From: Lachnoclostridium sp. UBA7097 | GTDB taxonomy: Bacteria; Bacillota; Clostridia; Lachnospirales; Lachnospiraceae | DNA: 23,278 nucleotides | Direction of reading: 5' to 3' | NCBI GenBank assembly: GCA_002499945.1 | Contig: DKYP01000041.1 | Span: forward strand, 1-23,278 | Part shown: positions 1 through 7,605 of the stretch, piece after piece | How positions within the stretch are numbered: position 1 is the first letter of the stretch | Layout: every line of letters begins with the position of its first letter | Notes under the pieces: generated by a model | Database searches by the model: none | What the model was told of the DNA's origin: nothing | What the model saw: only the letters and a program-made list of their open reading frames with translations | Translations under genes and position numbers: made by a program

Positions 1-98
1 ACTCACGAACGATTAGATTTTCCTTTCTGAACAGCACGTATTGCCTACTTATGCAATATGGGCTGTTCAGAAATTGAAAAATCTTAACGGTCGTCAGT
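1..98. repeat. Long imperfect palindrome (about 44-nt arms) at window edge
   Basis: The left arm (1-44) and right arm (53-98) are reverse complements around the 8-nt loop CTACTTAT. The inner 21 bp (24-44 against 53-73) match at 19 positions, and CTGAACAGC pairs with GCTGTTCAG. The outer part still pairs well, with four mismatches and small bulges. There is no U-tract and no ORF, so it does not look like a plain terminator. It could be a MITE-like palindromic element or a structured RNA. It may continue beyond the window, so its true ends are unknown. Confidence 0.7.
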
Positions 99-157
99 AT
101 ATTAATAAAAACATTTCATTGCTTCTTGTATTATTATAAAAAATATAAAGATGATAT

Positions 158-201
158 AGAAGTTTCCTTTCGTTCATTAGTTTATACCAGAAGGTTATAG
201 C
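158..201. repeat. 44-bp direct repeat, copy A (3' of the ADH-like gene)
   Basis: This block matches 1477-1520 at 40 of 44 positions; the shared core includes CGTTCATTAGTTTATACCA and AAGGTTATA. A shared TATTATAAAAAA begins exactly 26 nt before both copies, so the similarity extends outward as a decaying 70-bp unit. On the minus strand each copy follows the stop codon of a gene, here that of the dehydrogenase homologue. The dyad TATAACC/GGTATA inside it resembles a LysR-type operator half-site pair, but its position at gene 3' ends is odd for that role. Confidence 0.85.
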
Positions 202-214
202 CTGTCTGGCGAAT

Positions 215-1384
215 TTAAAAGCACTCCCCAATAAGCCCAATAACTTCTTTATATGGCATTTTATTATAACTTCCTGGAACAGCCCCGCATAAAACTGCTG
301 TTTCCTCTATAACCCCTGTTTTATCCATTCCTGGTTTATATAAAGAAGAAGGAAGCCCTGTTTCCTTTATAAATGCCTCCAGTGCTTCTATTCCTGCTAT
401 TGCAATTTCTTCATCACTCTTTCCTTCTTTTGTAATCCCCCATACATTAACAGCAAAACGGCAGAATTTAGCCAGCCTGTCTTTATAAATATGGCGGTAA
501 TAAACTGGCAGCATTACAGCCAGTCCTGTACCATAATTACAGCCTGTGCAGGCTTCAAGCTGGTGCACCATCTGGCAGCACCATGAACTGCCCCTTTTGC
601 CAGCCTTTGTTATCCTGTCTGCTGCAACTACAGCCGCCCACATTAAATTGCTTCTGGCAGTATAATCCCCCGGATTATATATTGCTTTCCGCAGGTTGCG
701 TATTATATTTTTTATTAATGCTTCTGCTATATCATCTGTCACATTATCCCCATCCAGCCCGCTAAAGTAAATCTCCATAACATGCGATAATGTACTAAAC
801 CCTCCAGAAATTACCTGTGATTTACTGGCACTGTAAGTATAGGACGGGTCAAGCAGGGCAAATCTTGGGCTGCACTGCATGTAATCACGGCCAGTTTTTA
901 TTTTCAGCCTGTCATTAATGATAACTGTCCTGCCATTACATTCACTTCCAGTACCTGATACCGTAGGGATTATACCTACAGGCAGCGGTTCAAACCCAAA
1001 TACACCAGGGCTTTCCCAGAAGTCTGCCCATATATCACCATTATATTTTGCTGCAATCGAAACTGCTTTACAGAAGTCAGTTACAGAACCACCACCAGCA
1101 CCCAGTATCAATCCAATCTGGTTCTCCCTTGCAAACTCTGCACCTTCTAAAACTTTACTATAAAAAGGGCCTGGCTGTATTCCAGCAAATTCATAAACAG
1201 CCAGCCCTGTAGTTTTAAGTATTGCTGCTACTTCTTCATAAATTCCATTTTTTTTAATAGAACCTTCCCCATAACAGAACATTACATTCTTATCATAATT
1301 TTTTACAAGACATGCAAGATATTCTTTTACACAGCCTTTGCCAAAATAAACCTTCGTTGTATTTTCAAATATAAAATTATTCAT
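215..1384 (-). CDS. Iron-containing alcohol dehydrogenase homologue with degenerate metal site
   Basis: This 389-residue protein has the fold of the Fe-ADH/YqhD-BdhA family, cytosolic NAD(P)H-dependent alcohol/aldehyde oxidoreductases. The start is placed at the ATG at 1384 (MNNFIFENTT, the usual family N-terminus), with GGGAG 7 nt upstream; an in-frame upstream ATG at 1429 is less likely. The nucleotide-binding GAGGGS (residues 95-100) and PTVSGTGSE are present. Of the four family metal ligands only His201 is kept: the Asp four residues earlier is Ser197, the next His is Cys270 and the last is Tyr284 (NYGTGLA instead of NHGxGLA). It is therefore probably metal-free and inactive as a classical Fe-ADH, or it uses altered chemistry. 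It is the last gene before the palindrome, downstream of a lysR terminator, and is flanked by 44-bp direct repeats. Confidence 0.85.
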   Translation of the reverse strand: MNNFIFENTTKVYFGKGCVKEYLACLVKNYDKNVMFCYGEGSIKKNGIYEEVAAILKTTGLAVYEFAGIQPGPFYSKVLEGAEFARENQIGLILGAGGGSVTDFCKAVSIAAKYNGDIWADFWESPGVFGFEPLPVGIIPTVSGTGSECNGRTVIINDRLKIKTGRDYMQCSPRFALLDPSYTYSASKSQVISGGFSTLSHVMEIYFSGLDGDNVTDDIAEALIKNIIRNLRKAIYNPGDYTARSNLMWAAVVAADRITKAGKRGSSWCCQMVHQLEACTGCNYGTGLAVMLPVYYRHIYKDRLAKFCRFAVNVWGITKEGKSDEEIAIAGIEALEAFIKETGLPSSLYKPGMDKTGVIEETAVLCGAVPGSYNKMPYKEVIGLIGECF

Positions 1385-1456
1385 CCTGTTACTCCCTTCC
1401 ATTGCCACAAGGCTATTACTAATCTGCAAAATCTCCCCTTTCTTTTTTTATATTAT

Positions 1457-1490
1457 AAAAAAAATGGGACCTCCTAAGAAGTCTCATTTC
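1457..1490 (-). terminator. Intrinsic terminator of the lysR gene
   Basis: On the minus strand the hairpin AATGAGACTTC / GAGGTCCCATT (one mismatch, one G-U pair) has a 4-nt loop and is followed directly by eight T residues. It lies 24 nt after the lysR stop and overlaps the outer half of repeat copy B. It should separate lysR transcription from the downstream dehydrogenase gene. Confidence 0.75.
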
Positions 1491-1520
1491 GTTCATTAGT
1501 TTATACCATAAGGTTATAAC
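1477..1520. repeat. 44-bp direct repeat, copy B (3' end of lysR)
   Basis: This is the second copy of the repeat at 158-201, with four differences. It overlaps the lysR stop codon and contributes one arm of the lysR terminator. Together the two copies bracket the dehydrogenase gene as a unit of about 1.32 kb. Confidence 0.85.
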
Positions 1521-2401
1521 ACAGACTGTACTGCTGAAAGGAAACGCTGCACTGTACCTGACGGTTCTGGTGAATGAAGCAGTCCATACGGGATACTATG
1601 CTCCCATTCCACAGGAATAATCTTTAATAAAGGGTGTACATTTGTCCATGCTTTAGTTGCCATAAGTATACCATTACTATTTTCACAGCGGTTAAATACA
1701 TCTACGTTGTAAAAATCAAAATCTATAATATTAATCTGGCTGTGGTTCTCCCATATATCATCCCTCAGCCTGTCCACATAATAACTCCATCCACGGTGCA
1801 TAAGCATAAGGTTCTCACCGTACATATCCTTTATTTCCAACCTGTTTTTCCTTGCAAGCCTGTGGTGTATGGAAACCGCACAGCATATAGGTTCTTTTGA
1901 AATCTCAAATCCTGCACACCTGCGCAAATCCAGCATTGTATCATCAAAAATCCCTGCAACAACATCAATATTATGTCCAAGGTTTCCAAGAATTTCCCTT
2001 GCATTTTCTGGTGTATTATCAAAAGGGACCAGCTGGAATTTAATTTCAGGACATAATTCATGGATTTTTGGCCACAGCTCAACAAGAATCTGCGCTGGTG
2101 TCATAGGTGATGTGCCAATGCGCAGGACATTTGTATTCTCCTGCATGGCATTCCTGGCACGTATAACAGAATCATTGCAATACCCTATAATATATTTGGC
2201 ATCCTGGTAAAGTGATATCCCTGCTTTAGTCAGTGCAAGCCCCCTGTGGGTACGTTCAAAAAGTTTTACACCAAGATTATCCTCAAGCAGGTTAATCTGC
2301 TTAATTACCGCAGTAGGTGTAATATATGACTGTTCCGCTGCCTTATTAAAACTCCCGGCATCAGCCACATGTATAAATGTTACAAGCTGTGGATTATACA
2401 T
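1514..2401 (-). CDS. LysR-family transcriptional regulator
   Basis: This is a 295-residue LTTR. The N-terminal winged helix-turn-helix (residues about 3-62) shows the family pattern FIHVADAGSFNKAAEQ...TPTAVIKQI...LGVKLFERTHRGLALTKAG. The remainder is a substrate-binding-like effector domain (about 90-290). The start is fixed at the ATG at 2401 by a perfect AAGGAGG 6 nt upstream. An in-frame ATG 72 nt further upstream would overlap the flavodoxin gene and lacks a site. It follows the flavodoxin gene by 49 nt in the same direction and ends in an intrinsic terminator, so it is probably the last gene of the esterase-flavodoxin-lysR unit and may control it. The effector cannot be predicted. Confidence 0.92.
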   Translation of the reverse strand: MYNPQLVTFIHVADAGSFNKAAEQSYITPTAVIKQINLLEDNLGVKLFERTHRGLALTKAGISLYQDAKYIIGYCNDSVIRARNAMQENTNVLRIGTSPMTPAQILVELWPKIHELCPEIKFQLVPFDNTPENAREILGNLGHNIDVVAGIFDDTMLDLRRCAGFEISKEPICCAVSIHHRLARKNRLEIKDMYGENLMLMHRGWSYYVDRLRDDIWENHSQINIIDFDFYNVDVFNRCENSNGILMATKAWTNVHPLLKIIPVEWEHSIPYGLLHSPEPSGTVQRFLSAVQSVL

Positions 2402-2450
2402 AGAAACCTCCTTTTTATTCTTTATAATAAAACCCTTATTATAGACTATA

Positions 2451-3176
2451 TTATAATTTAAAAAGGTTTTCAATCCATTCTGTTACTTCTGGCAGTGCTT
2501 TTGTAACATCTTTATCATAAACCTCTAGTACAGGTTCTTCCACGGTCCCGTTTGTTACCTTTTGCAAATCATTTTTACTATTTGCAACACCGCTTCCGCC
2601 ATGTGTTGCAATAACATAAATTGTCTTGGACTGCAAATCCACCTGCTGGAAAAATGAACTTACAGCCTTTGGTATAGTCCCCCACCACACTGGATAAACT
2701 ACAATAATTGTGTCATACTTACTGGTATCTGGTAATTCCCCTGCAAGTTCCAGCTGCCCGTCCTGCTTATTTTCCTTTGCAGACTCTGAAACTGTATCAT
2801 TATAACTTGATGGATACTTTTTCTCTGTTGTAATAGCATACAAATCACCACCAGTACAATTATTTGCCATCTGTGCCAGAAGCCCGCTGTTTCCTATAAG
2901 CTTACCATTCTCCTCCATAAGTGAGGCACTGGCAACTGCATCAACATCATCTTCAAATCCAGAGTTTCCTACACGTGTAAAATACACTGTCAAAACCTTT
3001 CTATCCCCAAGTTCCATCTTTTTTGCAGCCACAGCTTCCTTTTCATTAACATGTACTATATGGTAATGCCGTTGCAGGTATGGAAGCCCTGACCGTATAA
3101 AAACCAGGGCTGCCACTACAAGCAGGACTGCCAGTACAATATATAATTTTTTATGGTTTTTCTTACTCTTTTCCAT
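2451..3176 (-). CDS. Membrane-anchored flavodoxin-like protein
   Basis: A basic N-terminus is followed by one hydrophobic segment (about residues 12-28, LYIVLAVLLVVAALVFI) and then a flavodoxin-type domain. LTVYFTRVGNSGFEDDVDAV replaces the usual phosphate-binding loop of the flavodoxin_4 group, and DTIIVVYPVWWGTIPKAV and IYVIATHGGSG are the FMN-contacting strands. It probably binds FMN and acts in electron transfer or quinone/substrate reduction at the outer face of the membrane; which substrate is unknown. The ATG at 3176 has GGGGG 9 nt upstream; the ATG at 3182 is also possible but too close to that site. It follows the esterase stop by 8-14 nt, so the two genes are almost certainly co-transcribed. 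Confidence 0.88.
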   Translation of the reverse strand: MEKSKKNHKKLYIVLAVLLVVAALVFIRSGLPYLQRHYHIVHVNEKEAVAAKKMELGDRKVLTVYFTRVGNSGFEDDVDAVASASLMEENGKLIGNSGLLAQMANNCTGGDLYAITTEKKYPSSYNDTVSESAKENKQDGQLELAGELPDTSKYDTIIVVYPVWWGTIPKAVSSFFQQVDLQSKTIYVIATHGGSGVANSKNDLQKVTNGTVEEPVLEVYDKDVTKALPEVTEWIENLFKL

Positions 3177-3190
3177 AAACATATGCCCCC

Positions 3191-4231
3191 TTAATTCCAG
3201 AAAAACAAAAGCCCGTTGTAAGTATATTCATTTGCAGCATATCCATCATGGCTGTAGCCTTCCCTCTCCCTGAAAGCAAGGTTGCCATCTTTCTCATTAT
3301 CCGCAAATTTAAAAGTGCCATCTTTAACACCACCCATTGCCATTACCTGTTCCTTAAATGATGAATATGCAAAATCATCTGTCCCAGACATGGCATATAT
3401 AAAGAAATCATTTGTTTTATATCCTGACTCCCTTACAATATCTGCCATATATTCCCCGTCTGTTGTAATACTTCCGCTCATTGGCATAAAATATTTAAAA
3501 TAATCAAGACAATATTCAAATGTACGCCATGTATTGACAGAGCCCATTGAAAAACCGGCAAACCCCCTGTGGCTGCGTGATTTCTTTAAACCTTCCAGCG
3601 TTGTGTCCTCTGCATATGTACTGTATTTTCCTTCTACTGCTGGAATTAAATCATTAACAAGTTCATTGTGGAAATTCCTTGTAAGCTTTATTGCCAGGCT
3701 GTAATCCCCACTGTCCTGGCTGCTTGTATTATTATATGTAGGAAGTACAATAACAAGTGGTTTTATGCGCCCATCCTCTATTGCATTGTCAACAATGTGC
3801 TTAAATTCATGTGGGCTGTCTGCTGTCCCCATTAATGTTGTTTCATTACTCCATCCGCCGTGGCTTAAATATAGTATATTATATTTTTCTTTTTCTGAAT
3901 AGCCATATGGCACATATACCCATGCAGTCTTATCTAACTTCTGCTTATGCTCATCATAACTGAAAGATTCCCATGTACTATATTCAAGTTTCTCTAATGT
4001 GCCAGCATGTCCAGCTGGCTTTTTATACTCTTCTGGTATATATTCAAGTTCCTTTGGGATTACAGCCTGCCCTTTGCTGCCTGCATCTGTCTTTTCTGTG
4101 CTGCTGTTATCCTGTGTTGTACTTTGTGATGGTTTCATATCTTTTGTATTAATACCGCCACATGCCACCAATATCATGCTAATTACAAACCATGGTACCA
4201 GTATACCCGTCTTTTCTTTAAAAAAATACAT
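3191..4231 (-). CDS. Secreted lipoprotein esterase (esterase-D / feruloyl-esterase-like alpha/beta hydrolase)
   Basis: This 346-residue protein has an N-terminal lipoprotein signal: a hydrophobic segment ending in the lipobox LVAC, Cys24. A Ser/Thr/Lys-rich linker (about 28-60) leads into an alpha/beta-hydrolase domain of the esterase D type. The nucleophile Ser228 sits in GFSMGS, the acid is probably Asp285 or Asp286 (SGTDDFAY), and His328 is in GYSHDGY. An oxyanion-type YLSHGG lies at 121-126. Homologues of this type include feruloyl and acetyl-xylan esterases that remove side groups from plant cell-wall polysaccharide; that substrate is inferred. AGGGG lies 6 nt before the ATG. It is the first gene of a unit with the flavodoxin and lysR genes and diverges from a second lysR. 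Confidence 0.88.
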   Translation of the reverse strand: MYFFKEKTGILVPWFVISMILVACGGINTKDMKPSQSTTQDNSSTEKTDAGSKGQAVIPKELEYIPEEYKKPAGHAGTLEKLEYSTWESFSYDEHKQKLDKTAWVYVPYGYSEKEKYNILYLSHGGWSNETTLMGTADSPHEFKHIVDNAIEDGRIKPLVIVLPTYNNTSSQDSGDYSLAIKLTRNFHNELVNDLIPAVEGKYSTYAEDTTLEGLKKSRSHRGFAGFSMGSVNTWRTFEYCLDYFKYFMPMSGSITTDGEYMADIVRESGYKTNDFFIYAMSGTDDFAYSSFKEQVMAMGGVKDGTFKFADNEKDGNLAFREREGYSHDGYAANEYTYNGLLFFWN

Positions 4232-4293
4232 AATAATCCCCTTTCTGCCTCTGCCAGCCCAAATAATACAACGTATAAAACTGCTGAAGCCGT

Positions 4294-4334
4294 AACCGTT
4301 CTTAGGATGCGTTTTTTACAGCCTTAGAATGGTT
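4294..4334. promoter_or_regulatory. Inverted repeat in the divergent esterase/lysR region (candidate operator)
   Basis: AACCGTTCTTAGG (4294-4306) and CCTTAGAATGGTT (4322-4334) are reverse complements at 11 of 13 positions, separated by 15 nt. The dyad lies 63-103 bp upstream of the esterase start and upstream of the divergent lysR promoter. Neither strand has a U-tract after it. That geometry suits a LysR-type binding region rather than a terminator. Confidence 0.5.
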
Positions 4335-4417
4335 TTCCAGCTTATATATTTAAAATAATAATATATTAATATAAACAGAAAGTACAATAACAATACTGCA
4401 AGCCTGCTATAACTATC

Positions 4418-4446
4418 TTGCATACTAGATTTTTCCATGTTATACT
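4418..4446 (+). promoter_or_regulatory. Sigma-A-type promoter of lysR (4469)
   Basis: TTGCAT (4418-4423) and TATACT (4441-4446) are separated by exactly 17 nt. The -10 box ends 22 nt before the chosen start codon, leaving a short leader that contains the GGAGG site. Confidence 0.7.
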
Positions 4447-4468
4447 TATATAAAACGGAGGTATGCAA

Positions 4469-5323
4469 ATGATAGAGATACACTTACTGGAACAATTAGC
4501 TGCATTTGAAGAATATAAAACGCTGTCAAAGGCAGCGGAAAAACTGCTGGTATCACAGCCTGCACTCAGCCGTTCCATGCATAAACTAGAGGACAGGATG
4601 GGTGTACCACTATTTGACCGCCAGAAAAACAAGATTTCATTAAATAAAAACGGGGAACTTGCAGCAGAATACGCAAAACAGATTCTCAATAAGGAAAAGG
4701 AAATGCTTGAACGTGTACGTTCTTTAGAATATAGCAACCATACTATCACATATGGCTCTGTTGCCCCTGGACCAAATATATATTACCCTTCCATACTGTC
4801 AGGGCTATATCCTGGTATGGAAGTTACTTCAGAATTAAAAAATGAAGAAACTCTTCTTACCGGTCTTGAAAACGGTACTTACCAGTTTATATTTTTAAAC
4901 CACAAAATAAATGACAAGGAATTGTTTTGCACAAAAGCCGCCAGTGAACATTTATACCTTACAGTGCTTCCTGGCCACCCGGCTTCATCCCTGGATAAAA
5001 TCTCTTTTAAGGATATGGATGGGGAATCTTTCCTTATGTATGCACATGTTGGCTTCTGGGACAATATTGTACGCAAAAACATGCCATCTTCAAGGTTCTT
5101 ACTCCAAAATGAATATAATGATTTTGGTGAAATTGTTAATTCCACTTCCCTGCCATGTTTTGGTTCAAACCTTGCTAAAAGCAGTGATACAACAAATATG
5201 GCTAAACGTGTATACATTCCTTTTTCTGATAAAGAAGCATCAACAATATACTACTTTGTATGCAAACAATTTGCCAGAAAAAAATACCAGGAGTTTATCA
5301 GAAACCTTGTTAATCCTGCCTGA
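4469..5323 (+). CDS. LysR-family transcriptional regulator (divergent)
   Basis: This 284-residue LTTR is the only plus-strand gene recognised. Its N-terminal HTH shows the pattern LEQLAAFEEYKTLSKAAEKL...SQPALSRSMHKLEDRMGVPLFDR (about residues 4-50), followed by a short effector-binding domain. The start at 4469 is chosen because GGAGG lies 7 nt upstream; the in-frame ATG at 4463 is only 1 nt from that site. It diverges from the esterase gene, with an inverted repeat between them, the classic arrangement for an LTTR controlling its neighbour and itself. Its 3' end overlaps the open frame of the convergent subtilase fragment by 14 bp. Confidence 0.92.
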   Translation: MIEIHLLEQLAAFEEYKTLSKAAEKLLVSQPALSRSMHKLEDRMGVPLFDRQKNKISLNKNGELAAEYAKQILNKEKEMLERVRSLEYSNHTITYGSVAPGPNIYYPSILSGLYPGMEVTSELKNEETLLTGLENGTYQFIFLNHKINDKELFCTKAASEHLYLTVLPGHPASSLDKISFKDMDGESFLMYAHVGFWDNIVRKNMPSSRFLLQNEYNDFGEIVNSTSLPCFGSNLAKSSDTTNMAKRVYIPFSDKEASTIYYFVCKQFARKKYQEFIRNLVNPA

Positions 5324-6821
5324 CCCCTGGTATAATTATGTATCCAGGAAGAAAATGACAAAAAATAAAATGTGGCACTATAATACCACAATCCCCCCAC
5401 AACCTGTTAGGTTCTGTAACCCCGTCTGAATCCGCACCACGTATAAGATATTTCTGTATGCTTACTGTATCCATTGTAATATCATTTCCGCGTAAAACCC
5501 CCCACTCCATTAACATTGCCGCCACACCTGATGTAATTGCTGCTGCCATGCTTGAACCATTCTGGTAATCATATCTGGCTGTTTCCCTCCTTTCTGTCTC
5601 CGTTGCCGGATATATATTCCCAATTCTTGGCAACGGGCCATATATCCCAATACCTGGTGCTGCAAAATCTGGTTTTATATTGCCATCTCTTGTAAAACCA
5701 CGGCTTGAATCTATAGCTATACTGTTATTTGCTGAATCATAATATGCTACAGAAATAAGGTCCTTGTTATTGCTTGGGCCACATAATGTAATATCCGGGT
5801 CAGGTCTTAAGAAATAAGTTGTGCTGGGAAGGAAATTCCTTATAGGAAGCCACATGTCAAAAAATGCATTTCCCTTTGTTTCATTAAAAACACGTATCTT
5901 CCATATCCCCTCTGATGGTGCCTGGAAACGCATCTGTATACATTCATCACCACTTTCATAAGAAAGCAGCCTGTATTCTATATATACAACTGTATTTTCC
6001 AGGATAAAATTAACCCTTCTCCTTTCACCATATCTTGCAAAAGTCTTGCCACTGTACTCACCACTCGGTGAGATTATGCCAACAGACATAACCTGCGGCG
6101 CATAACTCCATAATTCCAGCGTAAACCCGTTAGTAGTACCTGCACGTATTTCCACCTCCAGTTCTTCACCTGGCGCCATAGTGGCACTTCTGTAATGCCT
6201 GCTTGTATTTGCCTCATTACCACATGATGTAACTACTGCAACCCCGTTAAAATTACCTATCTCGCTAAGTACATTGCCAAGTATCCCGCCATTTGTATGC
6301 CCTCCTAAATTTGTCCCTACGCCAATACACAGAATTAAAGGCATATTTGTTTCAGCTGCTTTATCCCTTAGATAATCAACAGCAATCATAATATCAGCTT
6401 CTGAATATACAGGCTCATCTGTTTCAATCTTATAAAAGCTTTTAAGACCATTTTTGGCCTCCTTGCACTTTACAACACAAATTGTTGTAAGTGGTGCTAC
6501 CCCCGAAAAGTTATTTTCTTCCATAAGGCTGCCACATGCCACCCCGGCAATAAAGGTACCATGACCGTTTGTATCCCTGCTTGGGACTATCTCCCAGGGA
6601 TTAGCAGAATTTATTGCCTCGTTTATTTCCTCATTAGTAAACTCCACACCATATGTAAACCCTTCTGGTATTCTTCCATACCTTAAACTGCCACAGCCAT
6701 CCTGCCCGCTGGTTACTGTACCATCTTCCTGCTGGCATGGGTTAATAGTCTGGTCCCATATGGAATAAATCCTGCTGCTGCCAGAAGAATCTAAAAAAGC
6801 GGGGAGTGTGTAATCTATCCC
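5310..6821 (-). pseudogene. S8 subtilase, C-terminal part (detached from its N-terminus)
   Basis: This part of a Clostridia-type S8 serine peptidase begins at IDYTLPAF and SSRIYSIWDQTI. It contains the catalytic His in NGHGTFIAG, the oxyanion Asn in CGNEAN, an inserted jelly-roll-like region and the catalytic Ser in GSSMAAAIT. It lacks the prodomain-like region and the catalytic Asp, which sit at 12210-12530. The open frame runs back to a TTG at 6839 inside an inverted repeat with no ribosome binding site, so it is probably not translated alone. Rejoined to the N-terminal part it would give about 609 residues, a normal family length. The last residues read through a terminator-like hairpin and into the convergent lysR, after a run of six C/G. 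Confidence 0.88.
5358..5390 (-). terminator. Terminator-like hairpin inside the subtilase tail
   Basis: On the minus strand TGTGG and CCACA form a stem around a 10-nt loop, followed by TTTTATTTTTT. It looks like the intrinsic terminator of the subtilase gene, yet the present reading frame passes through it for another 16 or so codons. Confidence 0.55.
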
Positions 6822-6822
6822 C

Positions 6823-6840
6823 GCTGGTGTATGATACAAT
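6823..6840 (+). repeat. Left inverted repeat of the inserted segment
   Basis: GCTGGTGTATGATACAAT points inward and is an inverted match to the right end at 12192-12209. Overlapping its inner edge is a small AT dyad, ACAATAT/ATATTGT (6836-6852). It ends 22 bp from the araD stop codon. Confidence 0.8.
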
Positions 6841-6862
6841 ATTATATATTGTTTACATGTTA

Positions 6863-7561
6863 TTAATTGCCCTGTCCATAATAAGCATTAGCCCCATGCT
6901 TACGGTAATAATGCTTGTCCTGAAGTTCCTGTGGTGCAGGCTGTATACGTGGGTTAATAGTTTCTGCCCTGTATGCCATCTTAGCTACTTCTTCAAGGAC
7001 TACTGCATTATGTACTGCTTCATGTGCATCCTTGCCCCATGCAAAAGGCCCGTGGTTCTTACATAATACTGCCGGTACTGCTACAGGGTCAAGCCCCCTT
7101 GCCTTAAACTCATTAACAATAAGTATACCTGTATTAGTTTCATATGCCTCTTCAATTTCATCCTTATTAAGGCATCTTAAACATGGCACTTCACCATAAA
7201 TGTAATCTGCGTGTGTAGTCCCGTAGCATGGGATACCTCTTCCAGCCTGTGCCCAGCTTGTAGCATATGAAGAATGTGTATGTACAACACCACCTATCCC
7301 TGCAAATGCATTATACAATTCTACATGTGTAGCAGTATCGGAAGAAGGGTTATATTTACCTTCAACCTTCTCCCCTTTAAGATTGACAAGCACCATATCA
7401 TCAGGTGTAAGGCTGTCATACTCCACACCACTTGGCTTAATGGCAAAAATCCCGCTTTCCCTGTCAATTTCACTTACATTGCCCCATGTAAAAGTAACAA
7501 GTCCATACTTTGGAAGAAGCATATTTGCTTCATACACTCTTTTCTTTAATTCCTCTAACAT
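6863..7561 (-). CDS. araD: L-ribulose-5-phosphate 4-epimerase
   Basis: This 232-residue protein matches the length and motifs of bacterial AraD/SgbE/UlaF class II aldolase-fold epimerases, cytosolic enzymes that interconvert L-ribulose 5-phosphate and D-xylulose 5-phosphate. Visible are GNVSEID (27-33), KPSG (42-45), SSDTATH (73-79, with the metal ligand Asp75), the zinc ligands in HTHS (His94, His96) and His170 in KNHGP. The C-terminal YYGQGN is typical. The start has GGAGGG upstream. It lies 44 nt downstream of the transglutaminase gene and is the last gene inside the inverted-repeat-bounded segment. No other arabinose genes (araA, araB, transporters) are in the window, so its membership of this operon looks secondary. 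UlaF-type specificity cannot be excluded. Confidence 0.93.
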   Translation of the reverse strand: MLEELKKRVYEANMLLPKYGLVTFTWGNVSEIDRESGIFAIKPSGVEYDSLTPDDMVLVNLKGEKVEGKYNPSSDTATHVELYNAFAGIGGVVHTHSSYATSWAQAGRGIPCYGTTHADYIYGEVPCLRCLNKDEIEEAYETNTGILIVNEFKARGLDPVAVPAVLCKNHGPFAWGKDAHEAVHNAVVLEEVAKMAYRAETINPRIQPAPQELQDKHYYRKHGANAYYGQGN

Positions 7562-7605
7562 AATTCCATACCCTCCTAAAAATATATTGATATTAATAGT
7601 TTATA

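Noticed and set aside
1..98. Integron attC site
   Set aside because: The long imperfect palindrome invites this, but no R-box pair of the RYYYAAC/GTTRRRY type is placed at the arms and no integrase gene is seen.
158..1520. Phage or integrative-element attachment sites
   Set aside because: The direct repeats enclose only one metabolic-type gene; there is no integrase, and the copies differ at four positions.
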